From contig CM033392.1 of the NCBI GenBank assembly GCA_019426215.1, positions 38,426,980 through 38,490,979 on the forward strand: DNA of 64,000 bases, read 5' to 3'. A program made the position numbers and the translations under genes. Below the pieces are notes generated by a model. The model did no database searches, had not been told where the DNA came from, and worked only from the letters and a program-made list of their open reading frames with translations. This stretch comes from Buddleja alternifolia (taxonomy: Eukaryota > Streptophyta > Magnoliopsida > Lamiales > Scrophulariaceae). Of this stretch, positions 12,370 through 20,699 are shown in pieces (within the stretch, counting starts at the first letter, position 1; each line of letters starts with the position of its first letter).

Positions 12370-12411
12370 CGTTTTAGATAATATTATTATTATCTAAAAC
12401 GTGGTGGGCCC
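12370..12411. promoter_or_regulatory. 14-bp palindrome and TCP-type GTGGGCCC box in the divergent promoter
   Basis: CGTTTTAGATAATA (12370-12383) and its exact reverse complement (12388-12401) flank the 4-base spacer TTAT. Three bases further lies GTGGGCCC (12404-12411), which fits the plant TCP-factor consensus GTGGGNCC and the site II element TGGGCC. The pair sits between the two divergent starts, 372 bp from the NF-YB ATG. A regulatory role is inferred from position and motif only. Confidence 0.45.
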
Positions 12412-12567
12412 AGTAGTGTTTCAAAAGGAACGGTTGTAAGAGTTCCTCATGTCGCCCCTCGATGAATTGAAGATCATATCGTAGTAGCAGCCTAGCCGCA
12501 CTGCTCTGTTGTATCTTCCCCCTTCCCCCAAACGTCCGTCCTGCACCCAAATCTTCTCCACACGATA

Positions 12568-12577
12568 CCCTTATATA
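12568..12577 (+). promoter_or_regulatory. Candidate TATA box of NF-YB
   Basis: CCTTATATATCAAAA near 12568-12582 lies about 210 bp upstream of the NF-YB start. It is the only clear TATA-like run on the plus strand in this interval. The transcription start is not determined. Confidence 0.4.
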
Positions 12578-12782
12578 TCAAAATAATACTACTAAAAATA
12601 GAAACAATTCAAACCCCATTTATCAAAAAACTTTCAAAATCGCCTGTTTTTTCAATCTTAATGATAATAATCCCAAACGAGAATTTCCTCTTGTAACTGA
12701 GTTGTCCATATAATCAAAGTGTGAGAAGATTTGAGCTATAATTAATTGTCTTTCTCTTTTTTAAATCGAAGAAGAAAATCAA

Positions 12783-13304
12783 ATGGCGGAGTCAGATAAC
12801 GATGATTCGGGAGGAGGACATACGAGCAGCAAAGAGCAGGACAGGTTTTTACCGATTGCAAACGTGAGCAGAATAATGAAGAAAGCACTGCCCGCAAATG
12901 CCAAGATATCCAAAGACGCCAAGGAAACAGTACAGGAATGTGTTTCGGAGTTCATCAGTTTTGTCACCGGCGAAGCCTCTGATAAGTGCCAGAGGGAGAA
13001 GAGGAAGACCATTAATGGCGATGATTTGCTGTGGGCTATGACGACGCTTGGGTTTGAAGAATATGTGGAGCCCTTGAAAGTTTACTTGGCTAAGTACAGA
13101 GAGTTGGAGGGGGAGAAGACTTGTATGGGTGGCTCCGCCGTCACGCCGACTTCTAATGTGGGTGGTGGAGGAGGAGGGATTTATGGCTATCATCAAGGAG
13201 GAGGACAGATGTACGGTGGTGGTGGGTTTCAGCATAGTTCGGGCAGCTATGGAGGAGGAGGTGGTGTTGGAGGTGGAGCATCATCCACGGGCAGGCCGAG
13301 GTAG
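12783..13304 (+). CDS. NF-YB: NF-YB (HAP3/CBF-A) subunit of the CCAAT-binding factor
   Basis: A 173-residue protein. Residues about 18-110 are a complete NF-YB histone-fold domain: [55 protein letters not shown], then [20 protein letters not shown] pairs with NF-YC through this H2B-like fold, and the dimer recruits NF-YA to bind CCAAT in the nucleus; NF-YB/NF-YC can instead pair with CONSTANS-type proteins. ISKDA carries Lys where LEC1-type proteins carry Asp, so this is a non-LEC1 member. The N-terminus is acidic and the C-terminus glycine-rich (GGGGG runs from about residue 126), as in the NF-YB1/8/10 group. The start is the first ATG of the open frame, 15 codons before the domain. A likely intron (13301-13797) splits the penultimate codon without changing the protein. 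Confidence 0.95.
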   Translation: MAESDNDDSGGGHTSSKEQDRFLPIANVSRIMKKALPANAKISKDAKETVQECVSEFISFVTGEASDKCQREKRKTINGDDLLWAMTTLGFEEYVEPLKVYLAKYRELEGEKTCMGGSAVTPTSNVGGGGGGIYGYHQGGGQMYGGGGFQHSSGSYGGGGGVGGGASSTGRPR

Positions 13305-13797
13305 GTAGTTTTACTTGACATTGACACACAGGATAACTTATTTTTGCAATTCAGTCCCATCCCGTCGATTTTTAATTTGCAATTCACCCCTTTGCTTAAG
13401 GTCGTTTGATTAGTTCTACTTGTTAGAAGCACTTTACCCTTTTGTGGGCTGATTCGGGGCATACAAGATTGCTCTGGCCTAATAGGATTAAGGATACTTG
13501 TAATTTAGACCAAAAATAGTACCATAGGATTTTTCTTTTGCAATTTTGTCGAAAGTGGATGGAATTTCACAAGTGTCGTTCACATGTCTTTAGGGTTTTA
13601 GAATATAGATTGGATAAATTCGCACAAGCACACCCTATTTTTGCAAACCTAAAACTATTTAGTGTAGTTTTTGTTAATTAGCTAGCAAATTTGGTTGAAT
13701 TGTAGCAATTGTTTGACTGAGAAGATGTTACTTATTAGCACTTAAAGATTCGTATGTCAAGTGTGTGTATTTTGTTTCTTGTTGCTCTGCTTTACAG
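13301..13797 (+). other. Probable terminal intron of NF-YB
   Basis: Donor CCGAG|GTAGGT at 13301 and acceptor GCTTTACAG|GTGA ending 13797 are good GT-AG sites with a T-rich stretch before the acceptor. Unspliced, the CDS ends CCG AGG TAG. Spliced, it ends CCG AGG TGA (stop 13799-13801). Both forms encode ...GRPR, so only the stop codon and the 3'UTR differ. Confidence 0.65.
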
Positions 13798-13801
13798 GTG
13801 A

Positions 13802-14459
13802 CTGCAATTAGTGCCAATATTGGGTGAGGTTTTTTCGTCTTTGTATGGGGATTACAGGACACTATGCTGTTGGGGGATGCGGCGAATGTGAGTGTCCATT
13901 TATTGTGGCACCAATGACCACCATCCATCTTTAACTTTTTTTCTTTTTCATTAATAGCACACATCTTTAACTTGTTCATGGCATTCTTATGATGTATTAA
14001 AGTATTTTCCAAGCAGACAACAACCATATGGTTAAATGATATGAATCTCACTATAATTCAACTGTTCAAATCTCATTCTCCTACGCTCCCGCCGTTGTAA
14101 TTCAAAAAAAATAAAAAACAAAGAAGGTATTTTTGAAGTATAGAGATTAACTTGGACAAGTTAAATGTTACCGAGTTCTTATTTGGTTGGGTGTATGCTC
14201 TTGTTTATGCTAGTTTCTTAATTAGAACTTTGCTATTTGTATTAATGTTTTCTTTATATAGTATCTAAGGTAGTGTATTGATGCTATTGCTATATAAAGT
14301 GGGGTTTGATCGATGCTGCCTATATGGGTTATACCCAAATGATTATATCTTAACCCTTTAACTTTTGATTTTCGTAAATCTAGCCCTATAACTTTTAAGT
14401 TTAATGTTTTAATCCAAAAAAGACAAAATGTTCTTCATCAAAAGGATCCTGTTGAAAAA
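13802..14459. other. NF-YB 3' flank and intergenic sequence
   Basis: AT-rich sequence including the probable NF-YB 3'UTR, with an AATAAAAAAC run near 14109 as a possible polyadenylation signal. A stretch around 14340-14420 (repeated phrases with CCCTTTAACTTTTGA and CCCTATAACTTTTAA) resembles dispersed repeat tails elsewhere in plants. No gene is seen. Confidence 0.5.
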
Positions 14460-14471
14460 TGGGATCAGAGT
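14460..14471 (+). other. Degenerate tRNA-Met primer site of the pararetrovirus
   Basis: TGGGATCAGAGT differs from TGGTATCAGAGC at two of 12 positions. In caulimovirids the tRNA-Met site marks genome position 1 and precedes the first ORF by a short leader. Here it lies 77 bp before ORF1. The match is short, so the call depends on position. Confidence 0.5.
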
Positions 14472-14547
14472 CTAAGTTTTATTGATGAAATATTTAAATT
14501 GATTACATAAAGTTGTTTTACCCCTAACGGAGGAGAATCAAACAAGT

Positions 14548-14850
14548 ATGGAACCGAACAATTGTTCGATTTATGAAGAAAACAAAGAATATTTTTATAT
14601 ACTGGAAATTCAAAGGAGTAATCGGATAAATAAATTTATCCGAAGAGCTAGAAAGATTTCATCAGAAATCAAAAAAGAAATCGTTAGAAGTAAAGAACCT
14701 ATAGCGGATCATCAAGCGGAGCTGAGATACTATCAAAGGAAATTGACTCTGAATGATAAATTTCAAGGCAATATCGTGAGTGATTTACAACTCACCGAGA
14801 TCCAAGGCAAATGGTCAGGGAAACCCAATAAAGGTAAATCTCTTAGTTAA
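14548..14850 (+). CDS. Pararetrovirus ORF1, small protein of unknown role
   Basis: A 100-codon ORF opens 77 bp after the primer-like site and is intact. It is rich in Lys, Glu and Arg, with a predicted helical character (stretch RNKINKFIRRARKISSEIKK-like in composition, residues about 25-48). Small first ORFs of this type occur in several caulimovirid genera. Their function is generally uncertain. The stop lies 9 bp before the ATG of the next ORF. Confidence 0.55.
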   Translation: MEPNNCSIYEENKEYFYILEIQRSNRINKFIRRARKISSEIKKEIVRSKEPIADHQAELRYYQRKLTLNDKFQGNIVSDLQLTEIQGKWSGKPNKGKSLS

Positions 14851-14859
14851 ATTTATCAT

Positions 14860-15226
14860 TATGAATTGGAAAGAGATTAAACCGGATAATTCTAAGCTCT
14901 CTCAGGACCTTAGAGAAATTAAAAGGACGGTTCAAGACTATGGCCACTGGTTAAGTCATATACCTGTAAAAATAGAAAATTTGAACTAAAAGATTGATGA
15001 CATACTATAGATCTTGCCATATCTGGGTAAAACTATAATAGATCTAAAGACTGATCTTGCAGATCTAAAAGGTAAACAAGTAGGGACATCTAAATCCAAA
15101 AGAGAAAGGATCAGCGACGCCCTTGGAAAGGTACCTCTTCTACACCAGAAAGGTAAGGTTACAGAAATTCTAAAACCCAAAACTCAGGAAGATCTAATCA
15201 GTGATAGCCTTAAAAATATTAATTAA
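14860..15226 (+). pseudogene. Pararetrovirus ORF2, broken by an early stop
   Basis: The ATG at 14860 opens a lysine-rich, heptad-like ORF that hits TAA at 14987-14989. The same kind of sequence resumes at 15014 and runs to TAA at 15224-15226, one base before the next ATG (15228). Length, charge and near-overlap fit the small second protein of caulimovirids (virion-associated or nucleic-acid binding). Identity is inferred mainly from gene order. Confidence 0.5.
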
Positions 15227-15227
15227 T

Positions 15228-16641
15228 ATGGACATATCAAGAGTAGATCTAGCTGATTTTCAAGAACTAGCTGAGCCTTTTTCTCATCTAGCAGTTGTGG
15301 ATTTGGCTAATGTCAAAACTAATGAATCAATTCTGGCATTACCGCCGCCAGGAGAAAGTTCCGCATCAAAAAATCCTCCACAGGATGAAACGATGCGTGA
15401 AAGTGGTGATTTGCATGCTAACACTGGACCAGCACTTGGGGGTACAGCGTTTAGAGCAAATCCAGTAAGAAATTCAAATAGGGTACCAGAAAATACACCA
15501 TGGGCAAGAACTATGTTACAACCCTTGCACCCATATGGTACTATCCTTAATTTGGATGTTATTGATTTTAGAAACATCGAAAAATTAATCGATGAATGGG
15601 TAGCGGCTATAAAAATAGCAGCAACCACATTGGAACTCAATAAAGAAAACTTCATTAGATTATTGGAGTTAAGCTTGGAAGGATCGGTTAAAATCTGATG
15701 GCAACATATCCCTGTAAGGACCAAGCAAGTAACCTTAGCCGGAGAATCTAAAAGCTCTTTTGCAGAAAGATTTGGAAGGCTTGTTAAATTGCATTTCATT
15801 GGAGATGGATACTTTGATCAAAGCAATACTGAGAAAATCAGAGAGTATACATAGCTCTTTATGGTATTGAATTAATAAATATGTGTGCAGTAGATGAATA
15901 TATCTATTGGTTTCGCAAATACTTCTTTCAGAGTGACGTAACATCACAAATTGCGGCACCAATGTTCTTTGCAAAAATTTGTAGTCCTTGGAGGAAAATG
16001 TTAACTCAATCCTACAAGGTACCAAAAGGACAAGTTGATTCGGTAGTCAGATGTATGTCTTTCTTAAAAGACAAACAGAAAGACTGGTGTTATCAAACTT
16101 CAAAAAGTTGAGAGGAAAAATAAAGAAATCCCCTCTTTGCTATGACAATAATGATTTTCTGACAATTATTGGAGAATCAATTGAGCAAAGAAAGAAGAAA
16201 AAACAATTTGGTAGCTCTGATAATCGGAGTCACAAAAGGCGATCTTCTTTCAGACAAAAGTTTTGGTGGTCTAAATCTAAAGCCCGATCTTATAAATCTG
16301 GCTAAAAATTCAGACCAACAAGGGTGTCTTCCTAAGGATCTTGAAAATCCGACGAAAAAACTCCCACAAAATGAACTTTTAGACGGGCACACACCCGAAC
16401 AAATGAAAGTTTCAAAGATTGTAACTGCTGGACATGTGGAGCTAGAGGCCATATCTCCCCAGATTGTTCGCAAAAAAATGGTGAATTAAAACAATTTGAA
16501 GTCACGACTAACATTCTAGATGCAGTTTTCTACAGAGATTTGGTACCAGTTTACCAATTTGAAAGTATACCCTCAGATGAAAGTGTCTATGAGGAAGAAA
16601 TAGCCAGTGATTCAGATGGATCTTCAACCGAATCAGAATAA
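15228..16641 (+). pseudogene. Coat-protein-like region with CCHC zinc knuckle
   Basis: The first 157 codons are open (15228-15698). After that the region is split by several stops and at least two frame changes. Near the end, CWTCGARGHISPDC at about 16425-16466 is a C-x2-C-x4-H-x4-C knuckle, which caulimovirid coat proteins use for RNA binding. It is preceded by a basic Lys/Arg/Ser block (16180-16290) and followed by an acidic tail ending at TAA 16639-16641. The basic-then-knuckle-then-acidic arrangement is typical of these coat proteins. No intact capsid protein is encoded. Confidence 0.65.
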
Positions 16642-16829
16642 CTTTAACGAAGGAGATAGGCTTCAAACATCGGACGGCCTGTCAGGATTCTTTTCAAGGT
16701 CATTTATATCAGATAAAACCATGGAAAGAATAATGAGGCAAAACTCTAACATTGGACCATATGATGGTTCAGAGTTAGTGGAATGAGCTGAATCCTAAAT
16801 CAAATAGGATTAAATCAATGGAGGCATAA

Positions 16830-17850
16830 CATCATTTACAAAGTAAGCTCAGGCGAGTTTGCAATTCCTATGGAACTAACTGGGAATGTGATGGATATGC
16901 AACTTATTCCAAAAGAAGAAATTCTGGAGGAATTAAGTAGATTCTCCGAAGAAGTTGTTGTTACTATGAAATAGATCCATATAGGAACTATTGAAGTAGT
17001 AGTAAAAGCCACCTTCAAAGAAGTAGTTAATTCTCCCTTATATTTATCTATAATGGATAAGAGAATTAATAACTTAAGAGATGGTTGTCTTGATACAATA
17101 GTGGGAAATCTATATGCAGGGAAACTGATGTTTGATATTCATCCTAGAATTGCATATAACCTAGCAGACCAAGATTTCAGTCGAGTTTTAACCCTTCATC
17201 AAGATTTTAAAAGAAATGATCTTATGAAAGAAGGCAATAGACCATATTCTATATCTTATAGAATTGCATATGCATTTTCTAATACACATCATTCTGATTT
17301 GTTTATTAAGAAAGAGTATATTGAAATTCCAAGAATTTTCAAGGAATTTGCTAAAGTAACGGCACCTGATCCCATTCAAATACCAAGAATTGGGGGTGTT
17401 GATATTTTAATTCGAGACCATCCAGTTCTAGATCGATCAATGAGCTTTAGAACAGATTTTAATAACAGGATGTCCTTGTCAGAAGAAAGGATAAGGAGTT
17501 TAAAGGGAAAATAACTAATTGAAGATTTAACTCCTCAAGCTATTAGGGTAAATAATGTAAAAATTAGATGCCCTAAAGGATGGAAAGAAGTGCAAATTAT
17601 ATTTGATATTACAAAGAAAAATAATTACTTTCCTTGTGACGATCTATATTACTTGCAGCAACCGACGATTGGCAAATACGAAGGAATGCTAGAAATGGCA
17701 GGACATGAAGTATTTGTTTCGAGAGTTGCAGGTCGTGACCAAGGGATTGTTACCTTGGGATTAAGTTTCCTTGAGGAACATAAACCTTGGGGAAGAAAAA
17801 GAAAATGTATGGAATTTAGCTTGGATGGACATATTATTCGAATTGAATAA
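16830..17850 (+). pseudogene. Movement-protein-like region (30K superfamily)
   Basis: The best-preserved block is 17053-17514 (153 codons), with recognisable movement-protein phrases such as SYRIAYAFSNTHHSDLF. A less preserved part precedes it from about 16830, with a stop near 16971. A C-terminal part (17590-17850) follows after the stop at 17512. Such proteins target plasmodesmata for cell-to-cell spread in plant pararetroviruses. The position after the knuckle rather than before the coat region is the notable point. Stops within the region make it a pseudogene. Confidence 0.6.
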
Positions 17851-17878
17851 ATGACCAGCCCCTTTTCCATATACATAT

Positions 17879-18148
17879 TTGTGGGTATGTATGCTATATG
17901 AACAATATAAGGCAAAATATTTTGCAGCTTATATTGATTCAGGTTCAGGAATTTGTACAGCAAAACCTGGTGTTTTCCCTAGCAATGCTACGGAATCCTT
18001 ACTGACTATTGCAGGAAGGGATTTTTCTCAAAAAATTCTCATACTCAATAAAGGAATCCGAGAAGCACAAATCATGATTGGAGGGGCATTTGATACCCCT
18101 TGGTATAAGGTAAAAATGCCACCTATTTACTTTCATAATACCGAGTAG
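17879..18148 (+). pseudogene. Pararetroviral aspartic protease region
   Basis: An 89-codon open block contains YIDSGSG with the catalytic Asp codon at 17936-17938, in the D-S/T-G setting of retroviral-type aspartic proteases. A flap-like stretch follows, then TAG at 18146-18148. It directly precedes the RT domain, as expected for the polymerase polyprotein. The link to the following RT is broken by stops. Confidence 0.65.
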
Positions 18149-18213
18149 ATATTTTGTTAGGTAACAATTTTATCTAGACTTTTGCAAAATATGTGTAAGA
18201 TAACAACAAAAAT

Positions 18214-19277
18214 TTGTTGATTTTTACTACTCATTGTGGTAATAACATACATGTATTGCGACGAGTGAAGGCATTTAACCGACTAATGCCTATTATTTTT
18301 CGCAGCAAACATGGTGATTTTAATGAAGCCAAATTAACCTATCCGAAAATGCAGGATAAAAGGCGATTTGTTAAAGAGCTTTTGTTGTTCAGACAACAAG
18401 GCCTAATGGAAAGTCTGGGTGAGGACTGTTATGAAAATCTAAAAAGGAAATACAACTCCTTAAAAATGCTTTACAAACCAGGTCCTTAGATAACATTGAC
18501 GAAGAAAGCTTGTTTTCACTTGAAAATGTTAAAAGACTAATTTAAAGGAACTTTAATGAGAATCCTTTGGTTTGGTGGGATAAAAATAAGATCGAAGCTA
18601 CTCTGAAAGTAAAAGAACAATGCAAGTATGAGTATGTTCGATACAAGCCAATCCAAATGAATATGGAGGATAAGAAAGATATGCAAACAATCATAAAAGA
18701 ACATATCGATCTTAAACTCATTGAACCTGGAGTCACTGCTTATAGTAGTCTTGGTTTTCTGGTAAGAAACCATGGCGAGATAAAAAGAGGAAAAGCTAGA
18801 TTAGTAATCAACTATCAAGGTATAAATAAGATACTTAAATTTGATGGTTACTCTATCCCAAGTAGAGAACACCTAATTGATTGCATTAAAAATTCTAAAG
18901 TGTTTTCTAAATTCGATTGTAAATTTGGATTTTATCAGATTAAGATGGAAAAGGAGTCTAAAAAATACACTGCTTTTTCTGCTCTACAAGGTCAGTATAT
19001 CTGGAATGTACTTCCAATGGGTCTTGCGAATGCACTCCAGATATACCATAAGAAAATGGATAATCTTTTTAAAGATTATTTTGAATTCATTTTTATCTAT
19101 ATTGATGACATCTTAATTGCATCTAACAATATGAAAGAACATATTAAACATCTTGAAATATTTTCTGATGCATGTCATAAAGAAAGATTAGTGCTTTCTG
19201 AAAAGAAAGCGATAATTGGAGTTAATAAGATAGAATTCCTTGGCATTCTTATTGACGAAACAGGTATGGAACTCTAG
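18214..19277 (+). pseudogene. Pararetroviral reverse transcriptase
   Basis: The linker (18214-18489) and the RT domain (18567-19277) are separated by a stop and frame change. The RT shows ARLVINYQGIN (motif A region upstream part), FSKFDCKFGFYQI (catalytic Asp), LPMGLANA and the YIDD box at 19098-19109, with FLGILID at the end. YIDD with this spacing is typical of caulimovirid and Ty3-type RTs. TAG at 19275-19277 breaks the polyprotein before RNase H. Confidence 0.85.
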
Positions 19278-19286
19278 GAACATATT

Positions 19287-19630
19287 GTGGAAAAAATACG
19301 CAATTTTCCTGATGTTTTGAAAGATAAAAAACAACTCCAAAGTTTCTTGGGAGTAGTTAATTTTGCAGGTAGCTTCATCAAGGATCTAGCAAAATACAGA
19401 AAGGACTTCCGACCTCTCTTAAAAGAAACTGAAAGTACAAAGTGGAAGTGGGAAGAAATTCACACTCAAAGAATTAGGGAGTTAAAACAAGTTTGTAATA
19501 ACTTGCCTAAACTCGCAATACCGCAGGATAATGATGATTTGGTAGTCTACACAGATGTCAATGATTATAGGCGGGCAACAGTGCTCATGAAAAAGACAAC
19601 TACAGGTGAAGAACCTTGTAGATACATAGG
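19287..19630 (+). pseudogene. RNase H start, truncated by the neighbouring element
   Basis: The RT thumb/connection sequence (FPDVLKDKKQLQSFLGVVNF) leads into VVYTDVNDY, whose Asp is the first RNase H catalytic residue (DVND in place of the usual DAS-type context). The similarity ends near 19630 within the domain. The sequence then changes to repeats of CCTCTATAGTGA type that belong to the next element. Confidence 0.7.
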
Positions 19631-19943
19631 GGGTAAGGTCCTTGACCTCTATAGTGAATGGGCAAGGGCCTCTATAGTGACTGGGTAAGGTTTTTTGCTT
19701 TGAGGTGAGGGGATGAAGTCCTTAGCCTCTATGGTGAGGTGATGAGGTCCCTCATTCCCATGGTAAATCTATTTTCTATGATCTTTTAGGCTCGCCGGAT
19801 GTTTTCTCATATAACACCCATAAAGTAGGTATGACCCTACGTCAAACAAAAATTCGTTAAATCAATAGGTAGGACATTCCCCATCTTCGAATAGGGGTTT
19901 CGGTAGTAGGCGCACGTGTCACCCGCACGTGATGAGAAGGGCG

Positions 19944-20094
19944 CCTCGCGGTCATGGTACTCACGGTACTCGACCTCGCGATCATGGTACTCATGGCACT
20001 TGGCCTCGCGATCATGGTACTCATGGTACTTGGTCTCGCGATCATGGTACTTGGTCTCGCGATCATGGTACTCATGGTACTTGGCCTCGCGATC
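19944..20094. repeat. 30-bp tandem repeat, five copies (one shortened)
   Basis: Units begin CCTCGCGATCATGGTACTCA and start at 19944, 19974, 20004, 20034 (21 bp only) and 20055, with a partial copy at 20085. Unit lengths are multiples of 3, so reading frames stay open through the array on both strands and give spurious ORFs with 10-residue repeats. Confidence 0.93.
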
Positions 20095-20169
20095 CCCTTT
20101 TAAGTCTTGTGGTATATTTCGTAAGTCCACAACTACGCGATAAGAAGCACATAGTACTCCGTGGCTCCG

Positions 20170-20385
20170 TCAGCTCTAGCGGGGTGTACCCCATGGCCTC
20201 ATGGGCATTGGCGGGGGTATTTTGTACCCCTTGGCTTCACGAGCGCTAGGTTAACTACTTAATTGAATTGATGCACCCCTTGGCTTCATGAGCACTAGCG
20301 GGGTGTCATGTACCCCTTGGCTTCATGAGCGCTAGTGGGATATTTTGTACCCCTTAGCTTTATGAGCGCCAGCGGAGTACTTAAT
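20170..20385. repeat. Degenerate repeat of TGTACCCCTTGGCTTCATGA, about five copies
   Basis: Copies near 20186, 20230, 20273, 20310 and 20347 share TGTACCCCTTGGCTTCATGA followed by GCGCTAGCGGGGT-like sequence. Spacing is irregular (about 36-44 bp). The array lies between the 30-bp and 27-bp arrays. Confidence 0.8.
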
Positions 20386-20528
20386 TATTTTCAACGCAAC
20401 ATTGGAGGGAATTAATGAGTGCTAGGAGAGGTATGATGTTGGCGAGCGTCAAGCTAGATAGACCGGAGGGGGAGTCGCTTGATTCCGACCCTCAACATTA
20501 TGGCCCCGCCGCTACGGCGAGGTGGATC

Positions 20529-20656
20529 GCCTCGCGGTTGGCTGCGAGGCACATCACCTCACGGTTAGCCGTGAGGCTTTGCCTCGCGGCTAGCCACGAG
20601 ACATGTTGCCTTGCGGTCAGCCGCGAGGCACGTTGCCTCGCGGTTGTCCGCGAGGT
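20529..20656. repeat. 27-bp array of five hairpins
   Basis: Five units start at 20530, 20557, 20582, 20609 and 20636. Each has arms of the form CCTCGCGG and CCGCGAGG around a 4-base loop (TTGG, TTAG, CTAG, TCAG, TTGT). Unit 5 is a perfect 8-bp stem. Unit 2 (CCTCACGG/CCGTGAGG) changes both arms and still pairs perfectly. Units 1 and 4 keep pairing through G-T pairs. Unit 3 has two mismatches. Confidence 0.9.
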
Positions 20657-20699
20657 TTGCGCCTCGGGGCGTGATGCCTCAAGGCGCCTTCTTCCGGGG

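Larger units (their letters stand above)
14460..19630 (+). mobile_element. Endogenous caulimovirid-like pararetrovirus, truncated and decayed
   Basis: About 5.2 kb on the plus strand shows, in order: two small ORFs, a coat-protein-like region, a CCHC knuckle, a movement-protein-like region, an aspartic protease, reverse transcriptase and the start of RNase H. There are no LTRs and no integrase, and the small ORFs are tightly spaced (stop-to-start gaps of 9 and 1 bp), as in Caulimoviridae. Coat-plus-knuckle before movement protein, with the polymerase afterwards, resembles the Cavemovirus/Solendovirus layout rather than the badnavirus one. Many stops and frameshifts interrupt every large ORF, so the copy is not functional. 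It stops inside RNase H near 19630. The rest of RNase H and any transactivator ORF are missing. Confidence 0.82.

Noticed and set aside
13247..13300. Possible alternative C-terminus of NF-YB by readthrough of the terminal intron
   Set aside because: Both spliced and unspliced forms meet a stop right after GRPR, so no alternative protein is produced.
12849..13462. Minus-strand ORFs opposite NF-YB, including a proline-rich one
   Set aside because: They mirror the NF-YB histone fold and its glycine codons (GGN gives CCN on the other strand). No independent evidence.
16177..16473. 98-codon minus-strand ORF
   Set aside because: Opposite the basic and knuckle region of the pararetroviral coat protein; an antisense shadow.
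19837..20249. Overlapping repetitive ORFs on both strands (HEYHDREAK-type and HGTHGTWPRD-type)
   Set aside because: Both are products of the same 30-bp tandem array, and neither extends into conserved sequence.
20529..20656. CRISPR-like regular repeats
   Set aside because: The units are contiguous palindromes with no unique spacers, in a plant nuclear setting within a retrotransposon 3' region.
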